64,000 nt of DNA, taken from NCBI RefSeq assembly GCF_000938255.1, contig NZ_JYMR01000047.1, forward strand, positions 5,505-69,504, in the 5' to 3' direction. The DNA comes from Bradyrhizobium sp. LTSP849. GTDB taxonomy: Bacteria > Pseudomonadota > Alphaproteobacteria > Rhizobiales > Xanthobacteraceae. Positions 26,926 through 35,928 of this stretch are shown here, piece by piece. The notes beneath the pieces were generated by a model, which saw only the letters and a program-made list of their open reading frames with translations, did not search any database and was not told the origin of the DNA. Positions within the stretch are counted from its first letter, which is position 1. Each line of letters begins with the position of its first letter. The translations under genes and the position numbers were made by a program.

Positions 26926-28050
26926 GTGCACAAGCATTTTCTCATTCTCCTCGGGACCCGACCGGAGGCAATCAAGCTCTTTCCAGTCATCAACCGACTC
27001 AAGGCCGAAAAGCGCAAGGACATTACCATAACCATCTGTGCGACTGCACAGCACCGGCAGTTGCTCGATCAAGTCCTGAAGCTGGCCAAAGTGGTCCCGG
27101 ATTTTGATTTGAACGTCATGACGGCCAATCAGACTCTGGATCATCTCACCGCCCGGCTGCTCGGGGAAATCGGCGAGCTTATGGACAAAGTCAAGCCTAC
27201 CAGGGTTATTGTGCAGGGCGACACCGCGACGGCCATGACGGGTGCGCTGGCGTCGTATTATCATCGTATTCCGGTCTCGCACATCGAAGCCGGACTGCGA
27301 AGTGGAGACATCTTCGCTCCCTGGCCCGAGGAGGTGAACCGAAAGATCGTCGGGTCGATCGCCGATCAGCATTTTGCACCAACACAGCGCGCCGCGAGCG
27401 CGTTGCGCTCTGAGAACGTTTCCGATGACCGCATTCACGTCACCGGAAATACCGTGGTCGACGCTCTCATCTTCGCGAAAGCCATGGTCGAAGCCGACCC
27501 ACAACTCTCTTGTCGTTGGGACGGCATCAAGAAACGCCACGGGAACCGCCGTATTATCCTGGTGACCTGCCATCGGAGGGAGAATTTCGGGGGCGGTGTT
27601 ACCAACATTGTCAATGCACTAGAGACGATCCTGCGCAGGGAGGACGTTGCTATTGTGCTTCCCGTCCACCCGAATCCGAATGTCCGCGATGTTTTCGCGT
27701 CTCGGCTCGCGGACCACCCGAGGGTCGTTCTTATTTCGCCTCAGGAATACACGGACTTTGTGAGCCTCCTGTCGTTATCTCACTTGGTGCTGACCGACTC
27801 GGGCGGCGTACAGGAGGAGGCGCCGACTTTCGGGAAGCCGGTCCTGGTGATGCGCGAGACGACCGAGCGTCCGGAGGGAGTGGAAGCGGGCACGGCTCGC
27901 TTGGTCGGAGCGGACTACGACAAGATCGTTGCGGAGACATTCCGCCTTCTGGACGATGACGAAACCTACGCCGCCATGGCGCGCTCGCATAATCCGTTCG
28001 GGGACGGGCATGCTAGCGAGCGGATTGTGAAAGTCCTTCTCGATGCCTGA
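26926..28050 (+). CDS. wecB: UDP-N-acetylglucosamine 2-epimerase (non-hydrolysing)
   Basis: A 374-residue enzyme, the usual length, starting at a GTG with GGAGGGTGAG upstream. It interconverts UDP-GlcNAc and UDP-ManNAc, or the 2,3-diacetamido analogue if it works as a WbpI. Motifs: LLGTRPEAIKLFPVI, VQGDTATAMTGALA, the catalytic-region HIEAGLRSGD with PEEVNRKIV, VTCHRRENFGGGVTNI, and LTDSGGVQEEAPTFGKPVLVMR with the ETTERPEGVEAGT loop. It overlaps the dehydrogenase gene by eight bases. The pair is the core of a mannosaminuronic-acid pathway. Confidence 0.93.
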   Translation: MHKHFLILLGTRPEAIKLFPVINRLKAEKRKDITITICATAQHRQLLDQVLKLAKVVPDFDLNVMTANQTLDHLTARLLGEIGELMDKVKPTRVIVQGDTATAMTGALASYYHRIPVSHIEAGLRSGDIFAPWPEEVNRKIVGSIADQHFAPTQRAASALRSENVSDDRIHVTGNTVVDALIFAKAMVEADPQLSCRWDGIKKRHGNRRIILVTCHRRENFGGGVTNIVNALETILRREDVAIVLPVHPNPNVRDVFASRLADHPRVVLISPQEYTDFVSLLSLSHLVLTDSGGVQEEAPTFGKPVLVMRETTERPEGVEAGTARLVGADYDKIVAETFRLLDDDETYAAMARSHNPFGDGHASERIVKVLLDA

Positions 28051-29305
28051 ATTTCAGAAAGTCTGTGTCGTTGGGCTTGGCTATATCGGGTTGCCGACCG
28101 CTGCCCTGATTGCGAGCCGGGGGCTCAAGGTGGTGGGTGTGGACACCAATCAACGTATCGTCGATACAGTGGCGAGCGGCAAGATTCACATCGCGGAGCC
28201 CGACCTCGATGGCCTCGTATCCAAGGTCGTATCGAGCGGTGTGCTTACGACGTCGAACAAACCGGAGCCAGCCGACGTTTTCATCATCGCGGTACCTACC
28301 CCGATTGATCGCGAGAACCGGCCAGACTTGTCAAGCGTGAATGCCGCCGTCGAGAGCGTCTTAGACCTTCTGGTGCCTGGCAACCTCGTCATTCTTGAAT
28401 CGACCTCGCCGATCGGAACTACCGAGGGTATCGCAAAACGTCTTGGCGAACGCAGGCCCGATTTGCATATCGGCGTCAACGGCAAGGAAGACGGAGCGAT
28501 CTACGTCGCTTATTGTCCGGAGCGCGTGCTGCCAGGACGGATTTTGACTGAGCTCATCAACAATGACAGGTGCATCGGCGGGATTACATCAGCCTGCACA
28601 CGGCGCGCTCAACGCTTCTACAAGATGTTCGTTCGCGGCGCCTGCGTTGGCACCACGGCGCGCGCGGCCGAGCTGGTCAAGTTGACGGAAAACGCCTTCC
28701 GCGACACCAACATCGCATTTGCCAACGAGCTTTCGCTGATCTGCGACAGGTTCGACATCAATGTCTGGGAGGTGATCGATATTGCTAACCGTCATCCGCG
28801 CGTAAATGTACTGCGGCCAGGGCCGGGAGTCGGCGGGCACTGCATCGCAGTAGACCCCTGGTTCATCATTGATTCCGCGCCGGATCTCGCGCGCGTCATG
28901 CGGACGAGCCGCGAAGTTAATAATGCCAAGACGCAAAAGGTCATCGAGCGCATTGAGGCGCTGATCGACGATCATCCGTATGCAAACGTTGCCTGTTGTG
29001 GACTGGCGTTCAAGGCCAACGTCGACGATTTGCGCGAAAGCCCGGCGATGGAGATCGCGACCCATCTAGCCGCGAAATATGGTGAACGGATCAAAATTGT
29101 CGAACCGAATTTGCGGCGTCTCCCACCTCAGCTCGCGGACTATCGCGTTGCGTTCATGAGCATCGACGAAGCGCTGCGCAGTTGCGAAATCGCAGTTCTT
29201 CTTGTCGACCATGATGAATTCAAGATGGTGCCGCTGGCAGAGCGCCGTCATCTCGATGTCGTGGACACGCGAGGCATATGGCAGGACATGCCAGCACGGA
29301 CGTGA
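28043..29305 (+). CDS. wecC: UDP-N-acetyl-D-mannosamine/glucosamine 6-dehydrogenase
   Basis: A 420-residue NAD-dependent four-electron dehydrogenase that oxidises C6 of a UDP-N-acetylhexosamine to the uronic acid. Seen: VVGLGYIGLPTAALIASRG (NAD site), IAVPTPIDRENRPDLSSV, ESTSPIGTTEG, KLTENAFRDTNIAFANEL and the catalytic-Cys block GPGVGGHCIAVDPWF, then CCGLAFKANVDDLRESPA. The ATG overlaps the epimerase gene by eight bases. WecC and WbpA/WbpO types are close relatives, so the epimer used as substrate cannot be settled by eye. The gene set around it fits both options. Confidence 0.92.
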   Translation: MPEFQKVCVVGLGYIGLPTAALIASRGLKVVGVDTNQRIVDTVASGKIHIAEPDLDGLVSKVVSSGVLTTSNKPEPADVFIIAVPTPIDRENRPDLSSVNAAVESVLDLLVPGNLVILESTSPIGTTEGIAKRLGERRPDLHIGVNGKEDGAIYVAYCPERVLPGRILTELINNDRCIGGITSACTRRAQRFYKMFVRGACVGTTARAAELVKLTENAFRDTNIAFANELSLICDRFDINVWEVIDIANRHPRVNVLRPGPGVGGHCIAVDPWFIIDSAPDLARVMRTSREVNNAKTQKVIERIEALIDDHPYANVACCGLAFKANVDDLRESPAMEIATHLAAKYGERIKIVEPNLRRLPPQLADYRVAFMSIDEALRSCEIAVLLVDHDEFKMVPLAERRHLDVVDTRGIWQDMPART

Positions 29306-29373
29306 TGGCCATTTTGTTCGACCACCAGCCAAACCAGATCAAGGTCTAAACCCAGAACAACGCCGAGGACAGC

Positions 29374-30435
29374 ATGCCAAGCAGCCAACTGGGAATCGGG
29401 ATTGTGGGGTACGGCTATTGGGGGCCGAATCTCGTTCGTAACTTTGCGGGCAGCCCCGCCGCCCGCGTTGTCGGCGTGAGCGATCTCGATCCGGGCAAGC
29501 TGGCCGTCAGTAATCGTCTCTATCCGGGCATTGTGACGACCCAGCACTATGAAGAGCTTCTGAAAAACCCCGAGATTGACGCAATCGCCATCGCGACCCC
29601 GGTGCATACACACTACGATCTGGCCCTTGCGGCATTGAGGGCCGGGAAGCATGTTTTGGTGGAGAAGCCCCTTGCGCCAAGCGCGGACCTTGTCTGCCGG
29701 TTGATCGATGAAGCCGATCGGCGCGGTTTGACGTTGATGGTTGATCACACGTTTCTCTACACGCCGGCAGTTCAAAAGATTCGTGAGCTCCTGTTGAAGA
29801 AAGAGCTCGGGGACATCTACTATTACGATAGCACCCGATCGAGCCTCGGCTTGTTCCAAAAGGATATAAACGTAATATGGGATCTAGCGGTGCACGACAT
29901 TTCAATCATCCGCTATATTCTCGATGAGGAGCCAATCGCGGTGTCGGCGACGGGATCGTGCCACGTCGCCGGATCGCCGGAGAACATGGCTCACATCACC
30001 TTGTTCTTTGCGAATGCGTGCGTGGCCCATGTGAGCGTCAATTGGCTCTCGCCGGTCAAGGTGCGGCAGACATTCATTGGCGGCAGCAAGAAGATGATTG
30101 TCTATGACGACCTCGAGCCGACCGAAAAGATCAAGGTCTACGACAAAGGAATTACACTCGACGCGCCGTCCGAAGATGCGCATCAATTTCGGATCGGTTA
30201 TCGTGCCGGGGACATGTGGGCTCCCCACATCGCGCCGACCGAGGCGCTGCAAACGGAAGTCGAGCATTTTGTCGAGTGTGTGCGTACGGGCGCGCAGCCG
30301 ATTTCGGACGGGATCTCGAGCCTCCAGGTGATCGAGGTGCTGGAGGCTGCATCGCTTTCTATCGCGCAGCGAGGCGCGCCCATATTCCTCAAACGGTTGC
30401 GCGGAATTCCGGAACGCACCAGAGCGACGGCATAA
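29374..30435 (+). CDS. Gfo/Idh/MocA-family oxidoreductase
   Basis: A 353-residue NAD(P)-dependent enzyme. GAGGA lies five bases before the ATG. The N-terminal Rossmann domain starts IGIVGYGYWGPNLVRNFAGS and has AIATPVHTHYDLALAALRAG and HVLVEKPLAPS, the family's EKP motif. The C-terminal domain has NVIWDLAVHDISIIRYIL with the conserved DLAVHD. Enzymes of this subgroup often precede a hexapeptide acetyltransferase and a DegT aminotransferase. By analogy with WbpB they would oxidise C3 of the uronate before amination. Those two partners follow at 31976 and 32595. Confidence 0.88.
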   Translation: MPSSQLGIGIVGYGYWGPNLVRNFAGSPAARVVGVSDLDPGKLAVSNRLYPGIVTTQHYEELLKNPEIDAIAIATPVHTHYDLALAALRAGKHVLVEKPLAPSADLVCRLIDEADRRGLTLMVDHTFLYTPAVQKIRELLLKKELGDIYYYDSTRSSLGLFQKDINVIWDLAVHDISIIRYILDEEPIAVSATGSCHVAGSPENMAHITLFFANACVAHVSVNWLSPVKVRQTFIGGSKKMIVYDDLEPTEKIKVYDKGITLDAPSEDAHQFRIGYRAGDMWAPHIAPTEALQTEVEHFVECVRTGAQPISDGISSLQVIEVLEAASLSIAQRGAPIFLKRLRGIPERTRATA

Positions 30436-30483
30436 TGGTGCCATGACGTAGCATCTCATCGTGGCAGGTGTGGCAGCAGCGCA

Positions 30484-31953
30484 ATGAGCTCAGTACAGCG
30501 TTCGATCTTGTTTTCGGCGTTCGACCGCTACGCCAGCCTTCTGCTTTTCGTTGTCGTGACCGCGGTGCTTGCCCGTTTGTTGTCGCCGTCGGAGTTCGGC
30601 ATCTATGCGGTTGCGAACGCCATCATATCGGTGATCTCTGCTTGTTTTCAGGAGTTTGCAGGTGCGAGCTATTTGGTTCAGAAGCGAGAATTGACGCGCG
30701 CAAATGTGCAGACCACGTTCACGATTACTATGGTGATCTCGGCGGCGGCCGCCATGGCTCTATTTGCGCTTGCCCAACCGCTTTCGCACCTATTCGAGAT
30801 GCCAAGCTTGAAGCGCGGCATCGAGGTTTCTGCGCTCAATCTTCTCCTGTTGCCGTTTTCCGGAACCATATCGGCGCTGTTCCGGCGAGAGATGGAATTC
30901 GGCGTGCTGGCGATCTGCAATCTGATAGCCGGTATGGTGGTCGCGACCGTTTCCGTCGTCCTCGCAGTTGCTGACTTCAGCTACATGGCGCCGATCTGGG
31001 GTGGCGTGGCGGGCAACGCGATGTTAGCTCTGATGCTGCTGATGTGGCGGCGCGATTTTGGCGCGATGCGCCCGTCGCTGCTCGATTGCCGTGAGATCGT
31101 CGGCTTCGGTCTTTATTCCGGTGCGGTTAGCGTCGTTAACGTATTCTACGGCCTCGCGCCTCAGCTGTTTCTGGCAAAGATTCTCGACTTCGCCTCGGTC
31201 GGTCTGTACAGCCGGGCGACCGCCTTGACGCAAGTGTTCGACAAGTTGGTCACGCAGGTCCTAAGCCCTGTAATCATGCCGGCGGTTGTCGCCCGTAGCA
31301 AGGCCGGAGGCGACTTGAAGTCCGTCTACCTTGACGCCGTTCAGTTGCTCTCTGTTGTACAATGGCCGTTCATGATTTTTGTCGCAGTCATGGCGCGGCC
31401 TATCGTTTTGCTCTGGCTTGGTCCGACCTGGCTGGAAATCGTTCCGGTGGTGCGCCTTCTATGTGTCGGTAGCTTGGCGCTGTTCGCTGCCTGCCTGACC
31501 TACCCGGTATTCGTTACCGTCGGAAGGGTACATGATGCGCTGATCTCGTCTCTGATCTCGCTTCCGCCATCGCTTCTCGTCATTTTCGGGGCATCGTTCC
31601 TGGGCGTAGAGGCGGTGGCAGCATCGGCGATCCTGACGTTGCCATTCCAAGCCGCCGTGGCGGTATATTTTCTCGGGCGCCAACTCAACTTCAGGCCCGG
31701 AGAATTTGCGCGTGCTCTGCTAAAGAGCGGAATTGTAACGGCTATCGCATCATCCGGTGTGATTATAAGTGCAACGTTGACAGAGGCGGAGAGCCTCGCG
31801 CCCGTTGTCGCTTTGATGTCAGGGGGCGTCGCCGTCGCGTTATGTTGGTGGCTGGGGCTGGTTATCACGGGACACCCGCTGCTGCATGAACTTCATCGGG
31901 CTGCAATCGGTCTGGTCGAGTCGCTCCAGGGCCGTCGCGCCCGATACCCGTAG
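30484..31953 (+). CDS. Wzx-type oligosaccharide flippase
   Basis: A 489-residue integral membrane protein of the MOP/polysaccharide-synthase family, with about twelve to fourteen hydrophobic helices throughout. The N-terminal block (RSILFSAFDRYASLLLFVVVTAVLARLLSPSEFGIYAVANA) includes the typical LLSPSEFGIYA segment of these proteins. It should move undecaprenyl-linked repeat units to the periplasmic face for the Wzy-like polymerase. The gene lies in the middle of the sugar-nucleotide operon, 48 bases after the oxidoreductase and 22 bases before the acetyltransferase. Confidence 0.9.
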   Translation: MSSVQRSILFSAFDRYASLLLFVVVTAVLARLLSPSEFGIYAVANAIISVISACFQEFAGASYLVQKRELTRANVQTTFTITMVISAAAAMALFALAQPLSHLFEMPSLKRGIEVSALNLLLLPFSGTISALFRREMEFGVLAICNLIAGMVVATVSVVLAVADFSYMAPIWGGVAGNAMLALMLLMWRRDFGAMRPSLLDCREIVGFGLYSGAVSVVNVFYGLAPQLFLAKILDFASVGLYSRATALTQVFDKLVTQVLSPVIMPAVVARSKAGGDLKSVYLDAVQLLSVVQWPFMIFVAVMARPIVLLWLGPTWLEIVPVVRLLCVGSLALFAACLTYPVFVTVGRVHDALISSLISLPPSLLVIFGASFLGVEAVAASAILTLPFQAAVAVYFLGRQLNFRPGEFARALLKSGIVTAIASSGVIISATLTEAESLAPVVALMSGGVAVALCWWLGLVITGHPLLHELHRAAIGLVESLQGRRARYP

Positions 31954-31975
31954 CCGTATAACTAGGAGTTCAAAC

Positions 31976-32482
31976 ATGCCCATAACGCAAGACGTCAAGC
32001 TTGGTCGTGACGTCCGCATCCTCCATCCCGAACTGGTCAATTTATATGGATGCGAAATCGGTGATGAGAGCAGGATTGGCACGTTCGTCGAAATCCAGGC
32101 TGGCGCAATTGTCGGTGCTCGCTGCAAGATATCGTCACACAGCTTCATCTGCGAAGGTGTAATCATCGAGGACGAGGTATTCGTCGGCCATGGCGTTATG
32201 TTTACGAACGACAAGCATCCGAAGGCGACCACGTCCGATGGCCGTCCTCAGGGGGCTTCCGACTGGACGCTACAGCGCACCCAGGTGGGGAAGGGAGCGT
32301 CCATTGGCTCGAATGCTACAATTCTATGCGGTGTGACGATCGGGGCCGGCGCATTGGTCGGCGCCGGAGCGGTGGTAACGAAGGATGTGCCGCCGGCAGC
32401 CATTGTTGCGGGAGTGCCGGCTCGCGTTGTTTCCGCGAAAAACACGACGTTGACTGACCGCATATCTCAAACAGCTCCATAA
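31976..32482 (+). CDS. Hexapeptide-repeat N-acetyltransferase (WbpD-like)
   Basis: A 168-residue left-handed beta-helix acyltransferase. The ATG has AGGAG seven bases upstream. Hexapeptide repeats run through IGDESRIGTFVEIQAGAIVGARCKIS and resume as VGKGASIGSNATILCGVTIGAGALVGAGAVVT (each cited here as a repeat pattern). They end with the usual VPPAAIVAGVPARVV. The FTNDKHPKA insertion with His is where the WbpD/WlbB group has its catalytic loop. It would acetylate the C3 amino group introduced by the DegT enzyme using acetyl-CoA. Confidence 0.88.
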   Translation: MPITQDVKLGRDVRILHPELVNLYGCEIGDESRIGTFVEIQAGAIVGARCKISSHSFICEGVIIEDEVFVGHGVMFTNDKHPKATTSDGRPQGASDWTLQRTQVGKGASIGSNATILCGVTIGAGALVGAGAVVTKDVPPAAIVAGVPARVVSAKNTTLTDRISQTAP

Positions 32483-32594
32483 ACCATCTTTACGAGTTGA
32501 GTCCTCGATATCCATTGCGCCGATTTAATGCTTGATTAATTAGAATAATAATAGTTTAAATATTTTAAATCTCGACAAGCTCTGAGGTCATACA

Positions 32595-33773
32595 TTGATA
32601 CCATTTCTGGATTTGAAAGCCCAATACAGCCAGATCAAGTTCGACATCGACGCGGCAGTCGCACGGGTTATCAACAGTGCGGAGTTTGTGCAGGGGTCGG
32701 AGGTGACGGCGTTCGAGCAACGTTTTGCGGATTATTGCCAGACGGCCCATTGTCGCGCAGTGAACAGTGGGACATCGGCGCTTCATTTGGCGCTGCTCGC
32801 GGCAGGCATTGGACCGGGCGATGAAGTCATCACCGTGTCGATGACGTTCGTCGCGACAACCGCGGCCATTCTCTACAGCGGCGCCAAGCCGGTGTTCGTC
32901 GATGTCGATCCGGCAACATGGACAATGGATCCAGCCGCCATCGAGGCCGCGATAACGCCGCGAACGAAAGCGATCCTACCCGTTCACCTTCACGGACTGA
33001 TGGCCGAGATGGATCCGATCATGTCGATCGCCCGTCGCCATGGCCTGGTGGTCATTGAGGACGCGGCGCAGGCCCACGGTGCGGAATACAGGGGCCGCCG
33101 CGCCGGCTCGATTGGCGATCTCGGATGCTTCAGCTTCTATCCCGGCAAAAATCTGGGCGCATTTGGCGAAGGAGGAGCAGTCGTAACGAACCGGCCCGAA
33201 TTCGCGCGCCGCGTGGCATTGCTGCGCGATTGGGGCCAGGAGGCAAAATACGACCACGTTATCGCCGGATACAACTATCGGATGGACGGCATTCAGGGCG
33301 CGGTACTGAACGTGAAGATGCGTCACATCGAATCCTGGACAGAGGCGCGACGTACGATCGCCCGGCAATACGATGCGTTGCTATCGAGCCTTCCATTCGC
33401 TCACCCCGAGCCGCCTTGGCACAGCCGCCACGTCTACCACGTGTATGCGATCAGGTTGCCGCAGCGCGAGGAGGCCCTGAAGAGGTTGCGTGAGGCGAGC
33501 ATCGGCGCCGGAATTCACTACCCCGTTCCGGTGCACCTGCAGAAGGCATATGCGGAACTCGGCTATCGGCCCGGCGATCTTCCTGTCACCGAGATGCTTG
33601 CAAACGAATTCCTTTCACTTCCGGTCTATCCAGAGTTGCTGCCGGAACAGGTGGCCGAAGTCGTATCGACATTGGCGTGTCTGGCGACATCATCCTCCAG
33701 CCGGCCGGTTAGCGCCGAAGACCAAACTTCACAAGACCTCATGGCAAGGTCCCACAATAGGAGAGCGTCTTGA
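32595..33773 (+). CDS. DegT/DnrJ/EryC1-family sugar aminotransferase (WbpE-like)
   Basis: A 392-residue PLP-dependent aminotransferase. It starts at a TTG with GAGG eight bases upstream, preceded by a 112-base AT-rich gap that may contain an internal promoter. Motifs: IPFLDLKAQYSQI, the GTSALHLALLAAGIGPGDEV block, VDVDPATWTMDP, HLHGLMAEMDPI, VIEDAAQAHGAEY (PLP Asp) and the Schiff-base Lys in FYPGKNLGAFGEGGAV. The C-terminus matches GxHYPVPVHLQ. With the Gfo/Idh enzyme and acetyltransferase it fits the WbpB-E-D sequence that makes 2,3-diacetamido uronic acids. Confidence 0.92.
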   Translation: MIPFLDLKAQYSQIKFDIDAAVARVINSAEFVQGSEVTAFEQRFADYCQTAHCRAVNSGTSALHLALLAAGIGPGDEVITVSMTFVATTAAILYSGAKPVFVDVDPATWTMDPAAIEAAITPRTKAILPVHLHGLMAEMDPIMSIARRHGLVVIEDAAQAHGAEYRGRRAGSIGDLGCFSFYPGKNLGAFGEGGAVVTNRPEFARRVALLRDWGQEAKYDHVIAGYNYRMDGIQGAVLNVKMRHIESWTEARRTIARQYDALLSSLPFAHPEPPWHSRHVYHVYAIRLPQREEALKRLREASIGAGIHYPVPVHLQKAYAELGYRPGDLPVTEMLANEFLSLPVYPELLPEQVAEVVSTLACLATSSSSRPVSAEDQTSQDLMARSHNRRAS

Positions 33774-34768
33774 TCGATCTCAAGGGAAAACGGGTTCTGG
33801 TCACCGGCGGGGCGGGATTCATCGGCTCGCATATCGTTGATCTGCTCTGCGACGAGGGCTGCATCGAAATCGTCGCCCTCGACAACATGGTCAGGGGCAG
33901 GCCTGAAAATGTACGGCGGGCGCTCGGCCGTGGACCGGTGCGGTTGGTTCATGGCGACATACGCGATCGCAAGCTGATGGAGGCGTTGGTCAAGTCCGCC
34001 GATATCGTCTTTCACCAGGCTGCCCTGCGCATCACTCATTGTGCAACCGAACCGCGCCTTGCCAAAGAAGTCATGGTGGACGCCACCTTCGACCTGCTCG
34101 AGCTGTGCACCAAATACGACATCGAGAAGATCATCGCAGCATCGTCCGCCTCCGTCTACGGTATGGCCGAGGAGTTTCCAACGACCGAGCGGCAAAATCC
34201 GTATAATAACCGAACTCTCTACGGCGCGGCCAAAGCGTTTAACGAAGGGCTGCTGCGGGCCTTCAATGATGTAAGCGGCCTCGACTACGTGGCATTTCGC
34301 TATTTTAATGTCTATGGCAGCCGCATGGATATCCACGGGCGGTACACCGAAGTGTTGATCAGGTGGATGGAGAGGCTCGAAGCAGGGTTGTGTCCAATCA
34401 TCTTTGGTGATGGCCATCAAACCATGGATTTCGTGCACGTCCGCGACGTCGCGCGGGCCAATATTCTCGCGGCCAGGGCAAAGGTTACCGATGAGGTCTT
34501 TAACATCGGCAGCGGTACCGAGACCAGTTTGATCCAACTCGCTGAAGCTCTCGCATCGGTGATGGGGCGCCGCGGCCTCGCGCCCGAATTGGCACCTGAG
34601 CGCTCGGTCAACCCGGTCCCGCGTCGGCTGGCATCCACGGGCAAGGCGGAGCGCCTGCTGGGCTTCCGCACCGCGGTTTCACTTGAGCAGGGTCTTGCAG
34701 ACCTGGTGAAATGGTGGCGCACCGAACGTGACGCGACGGTCCGTCAAGGACAGGCGGCGGCGTCGTGA
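33770..34768 (+). CDS. NAD-dependent epimerase/dehydratase (extended SDR)
   Basis: A 332-residue SDR enzyme acting on a nucleotide sugar. It starts at a TTG that shares TTGA with the upstream stop, with AGGAGAG just before. Motifs: VLVTGGAGFIGSHIVDLL, VFHQAALRI, SSASVYGMAEEFP and the catalytic Tyr-Lys in YGAAKAFNEGLL, then RYFNVYG and FVHVRDVARANI. The conserved set fits a 4-epimerase or 4,6-dehydratase, and I cannot choose between them. It is sandwiched between two aminotransferase genes with overlaps on both sides, which suggests it makes the keto sugar for the second one. Confidence 0.88.
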   Translation: MIDLKGKRVLVTGGAGFIGSHIVDLLCDEGCIEIVALDNMVRGRPENVRRALGRGPVRLVHGDIRDRKLMEALVKSADIVFHQAALRITHCATEPRLAKEVMVDATFDLLELCTKYDIEKIIAASSASVYGMAEEFPTTERQNPYNNRTLYGAAKAFNEGLLRAFNDVSGLDYVAFRYFNVYGSRMDIHGRYTEVLIRWMERLEAGLCPIIFGDGHQTMDFVHVRDVARANILAARAKVTDEVFNIGSGTETSLIQLAEALASVMGRRGLAPELAPERSVNPVPRRLASTGKAERLLGFRTAVSLEQGLADLVKWWRTERDATVRQGQAAAS

Positions 34769-35904
34769 TTCCGATTGCGGCACCCCTTCTGGCCGAGGCG
34801 GAGGCTGACGCTGCCCGCGAAGTCGTGCTATCGGGCTGGCTCTCGCAAGGGCCGCAGGTCGCCGCATTCGAGCGCGAGTTCGCTTCCCAGGTCGGTGCCC
34901 CGCACGCGTGTGCCGTAGCGAATTGCACGACCGCCCTGCAGCTCGCCTTGGCCGCGTTGGAAATTGGTAGCGGCGATGAGGTGATTACGGTCAGTCACTC
35001 CTTCATCGCGACCGCGAACGCCATCCGATATCAGGGCGCTACTCCGGTGTTTGTCGATATTGATCCGGAGACATACAATCTGGATTGCCGGCAGCTAGCC
35101 GAAGCCATTACCGAGCGAACCCGAGCGGTCATCGCAGTCCATCAGATGGGTATGCCTTGCGACATGGCCGCGCTCTTGGCCGTGGCAAATCGCCACGGCA
35201 TCACCGTGATCGAGGATGCGGCCTGTGCGATCGGCTCGCAAATCCGGATAGGCGAGGAGTGGCAGCCGATCGGCAGGCCCCATGGACACATTGCGTGCTT
35301 CTCCTTCCATCCCCGGAAGGTAATGACGACTGGCGAGGGCGGAATGCTCTCCACCGCAGACCCTGAGCTCGATCGCAAGTTCAGGCTCCTGCGCCAGCAC
35401 GGTATGAGCGTTCCGGACAGTGTGCGTCACGGCTCGCCGCGCGTCATCTTCGAGGAATACCTCCTTGTCGGCTACAACTACCGAATGACCGATATACAAG
35501 CGGCGATTGGGCGCAAACAGCTCGAGCGGCTTCCGCAGCTGATTGCTCGACGGCGCAGGTTAGCATCTCGCTACGTCGAACTGCTTGGCAATACCGAGGG
35601 ACTGCGGTTGCCTTTCGAACCGGAATGGGCCCGGTCGAACTGGCAGAGCTATTGTGTACGTTTGCCAGATCGAATCGACCAGCGGGCGATGATGCAATCG
35701 TTGCTCGATCAGGGAATCGCCACGCGCCGCGGCATTATGTGCTCGCATCGCGAAGCGCCTTATGCTGGCTTGAAGCCGCGTCATGTTCTGCGGCAATCGG
35801 AGCTCGCTCAGGATCACGCCATCCTGCTGCCGCTCTATGCACAGATGAGTGACGAGGATCAGGAGCGCGTCGCGACCGCTGTAAGGGCAGAACTCGCCCG
35901 CTGA
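34765..35904 (+). CDS. DegT/DnrJ/EryC1-family sugar aminotransferase
   Basis: A 379-residue PLP enzyme starting at a GTG overlapping the upstream stop (GTGA). Motifs: IPIAAPLLAEAEADA, GWLSQGPQVAAFEREFA, NCTTALQLALAALEIGSGDEV, HQMGMPCDMAALL, VIEDAACAIGSQI and the Schiff-base Lys in SFHPRKVMTTGEGGML. It is only distantly similar to the enzyme at 32595, so it probably aminates another position (for example C4) of another sugar. It is the last gene of the plus-strand operon and converges with a glycosyltransferase 24 bases away. Confidence 0.9.
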   Translation: MIPIAAPLLAEAEADAAREVVLSGWLSQGPQVAAFEREFASQVGAPHACAVANCTTALQLALAALEIGSGDEVITVSHSFIATANAIRYQGATPVFVDIDPETYNLDCRQLAEAITERTRAVIAVHQMGMPCDMAALLAVANRHGITVIEDAACAIGSQIRIGEEWQPIGRPHGHIACFSFHPRKVMTTGEGGMLSTADPELDRKFRLLRQHGMSVPDSVRHGSPRVIFEEYLLVGYNYRMTDIQAAIGRKQLERLPQLIARRRRLASRYVELLGNTEGLRLPFEPEWARSNWQSYCVRLPDRIDQRAMMQSLLDQGIATRRGIMCSHREAPYAGLKPRHVLRQSELAQDHAILLPLYAQMSDEDQERVATAVRAELAR

Positions 35905-35928
35905 GACTACGACGCGCCGTGTAGCAGG

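Noticed and set aside
26521..27573. Minus-strand frame of 350 codons
   Set aside because: Antisense of the WecG-like and epimerase genes, which have clear motifs.
33626..34537. Minus-strand frame of 303 codons
   Set aside because: Antisense of the SDR gene with its intact NAD and YxxxK motifs.
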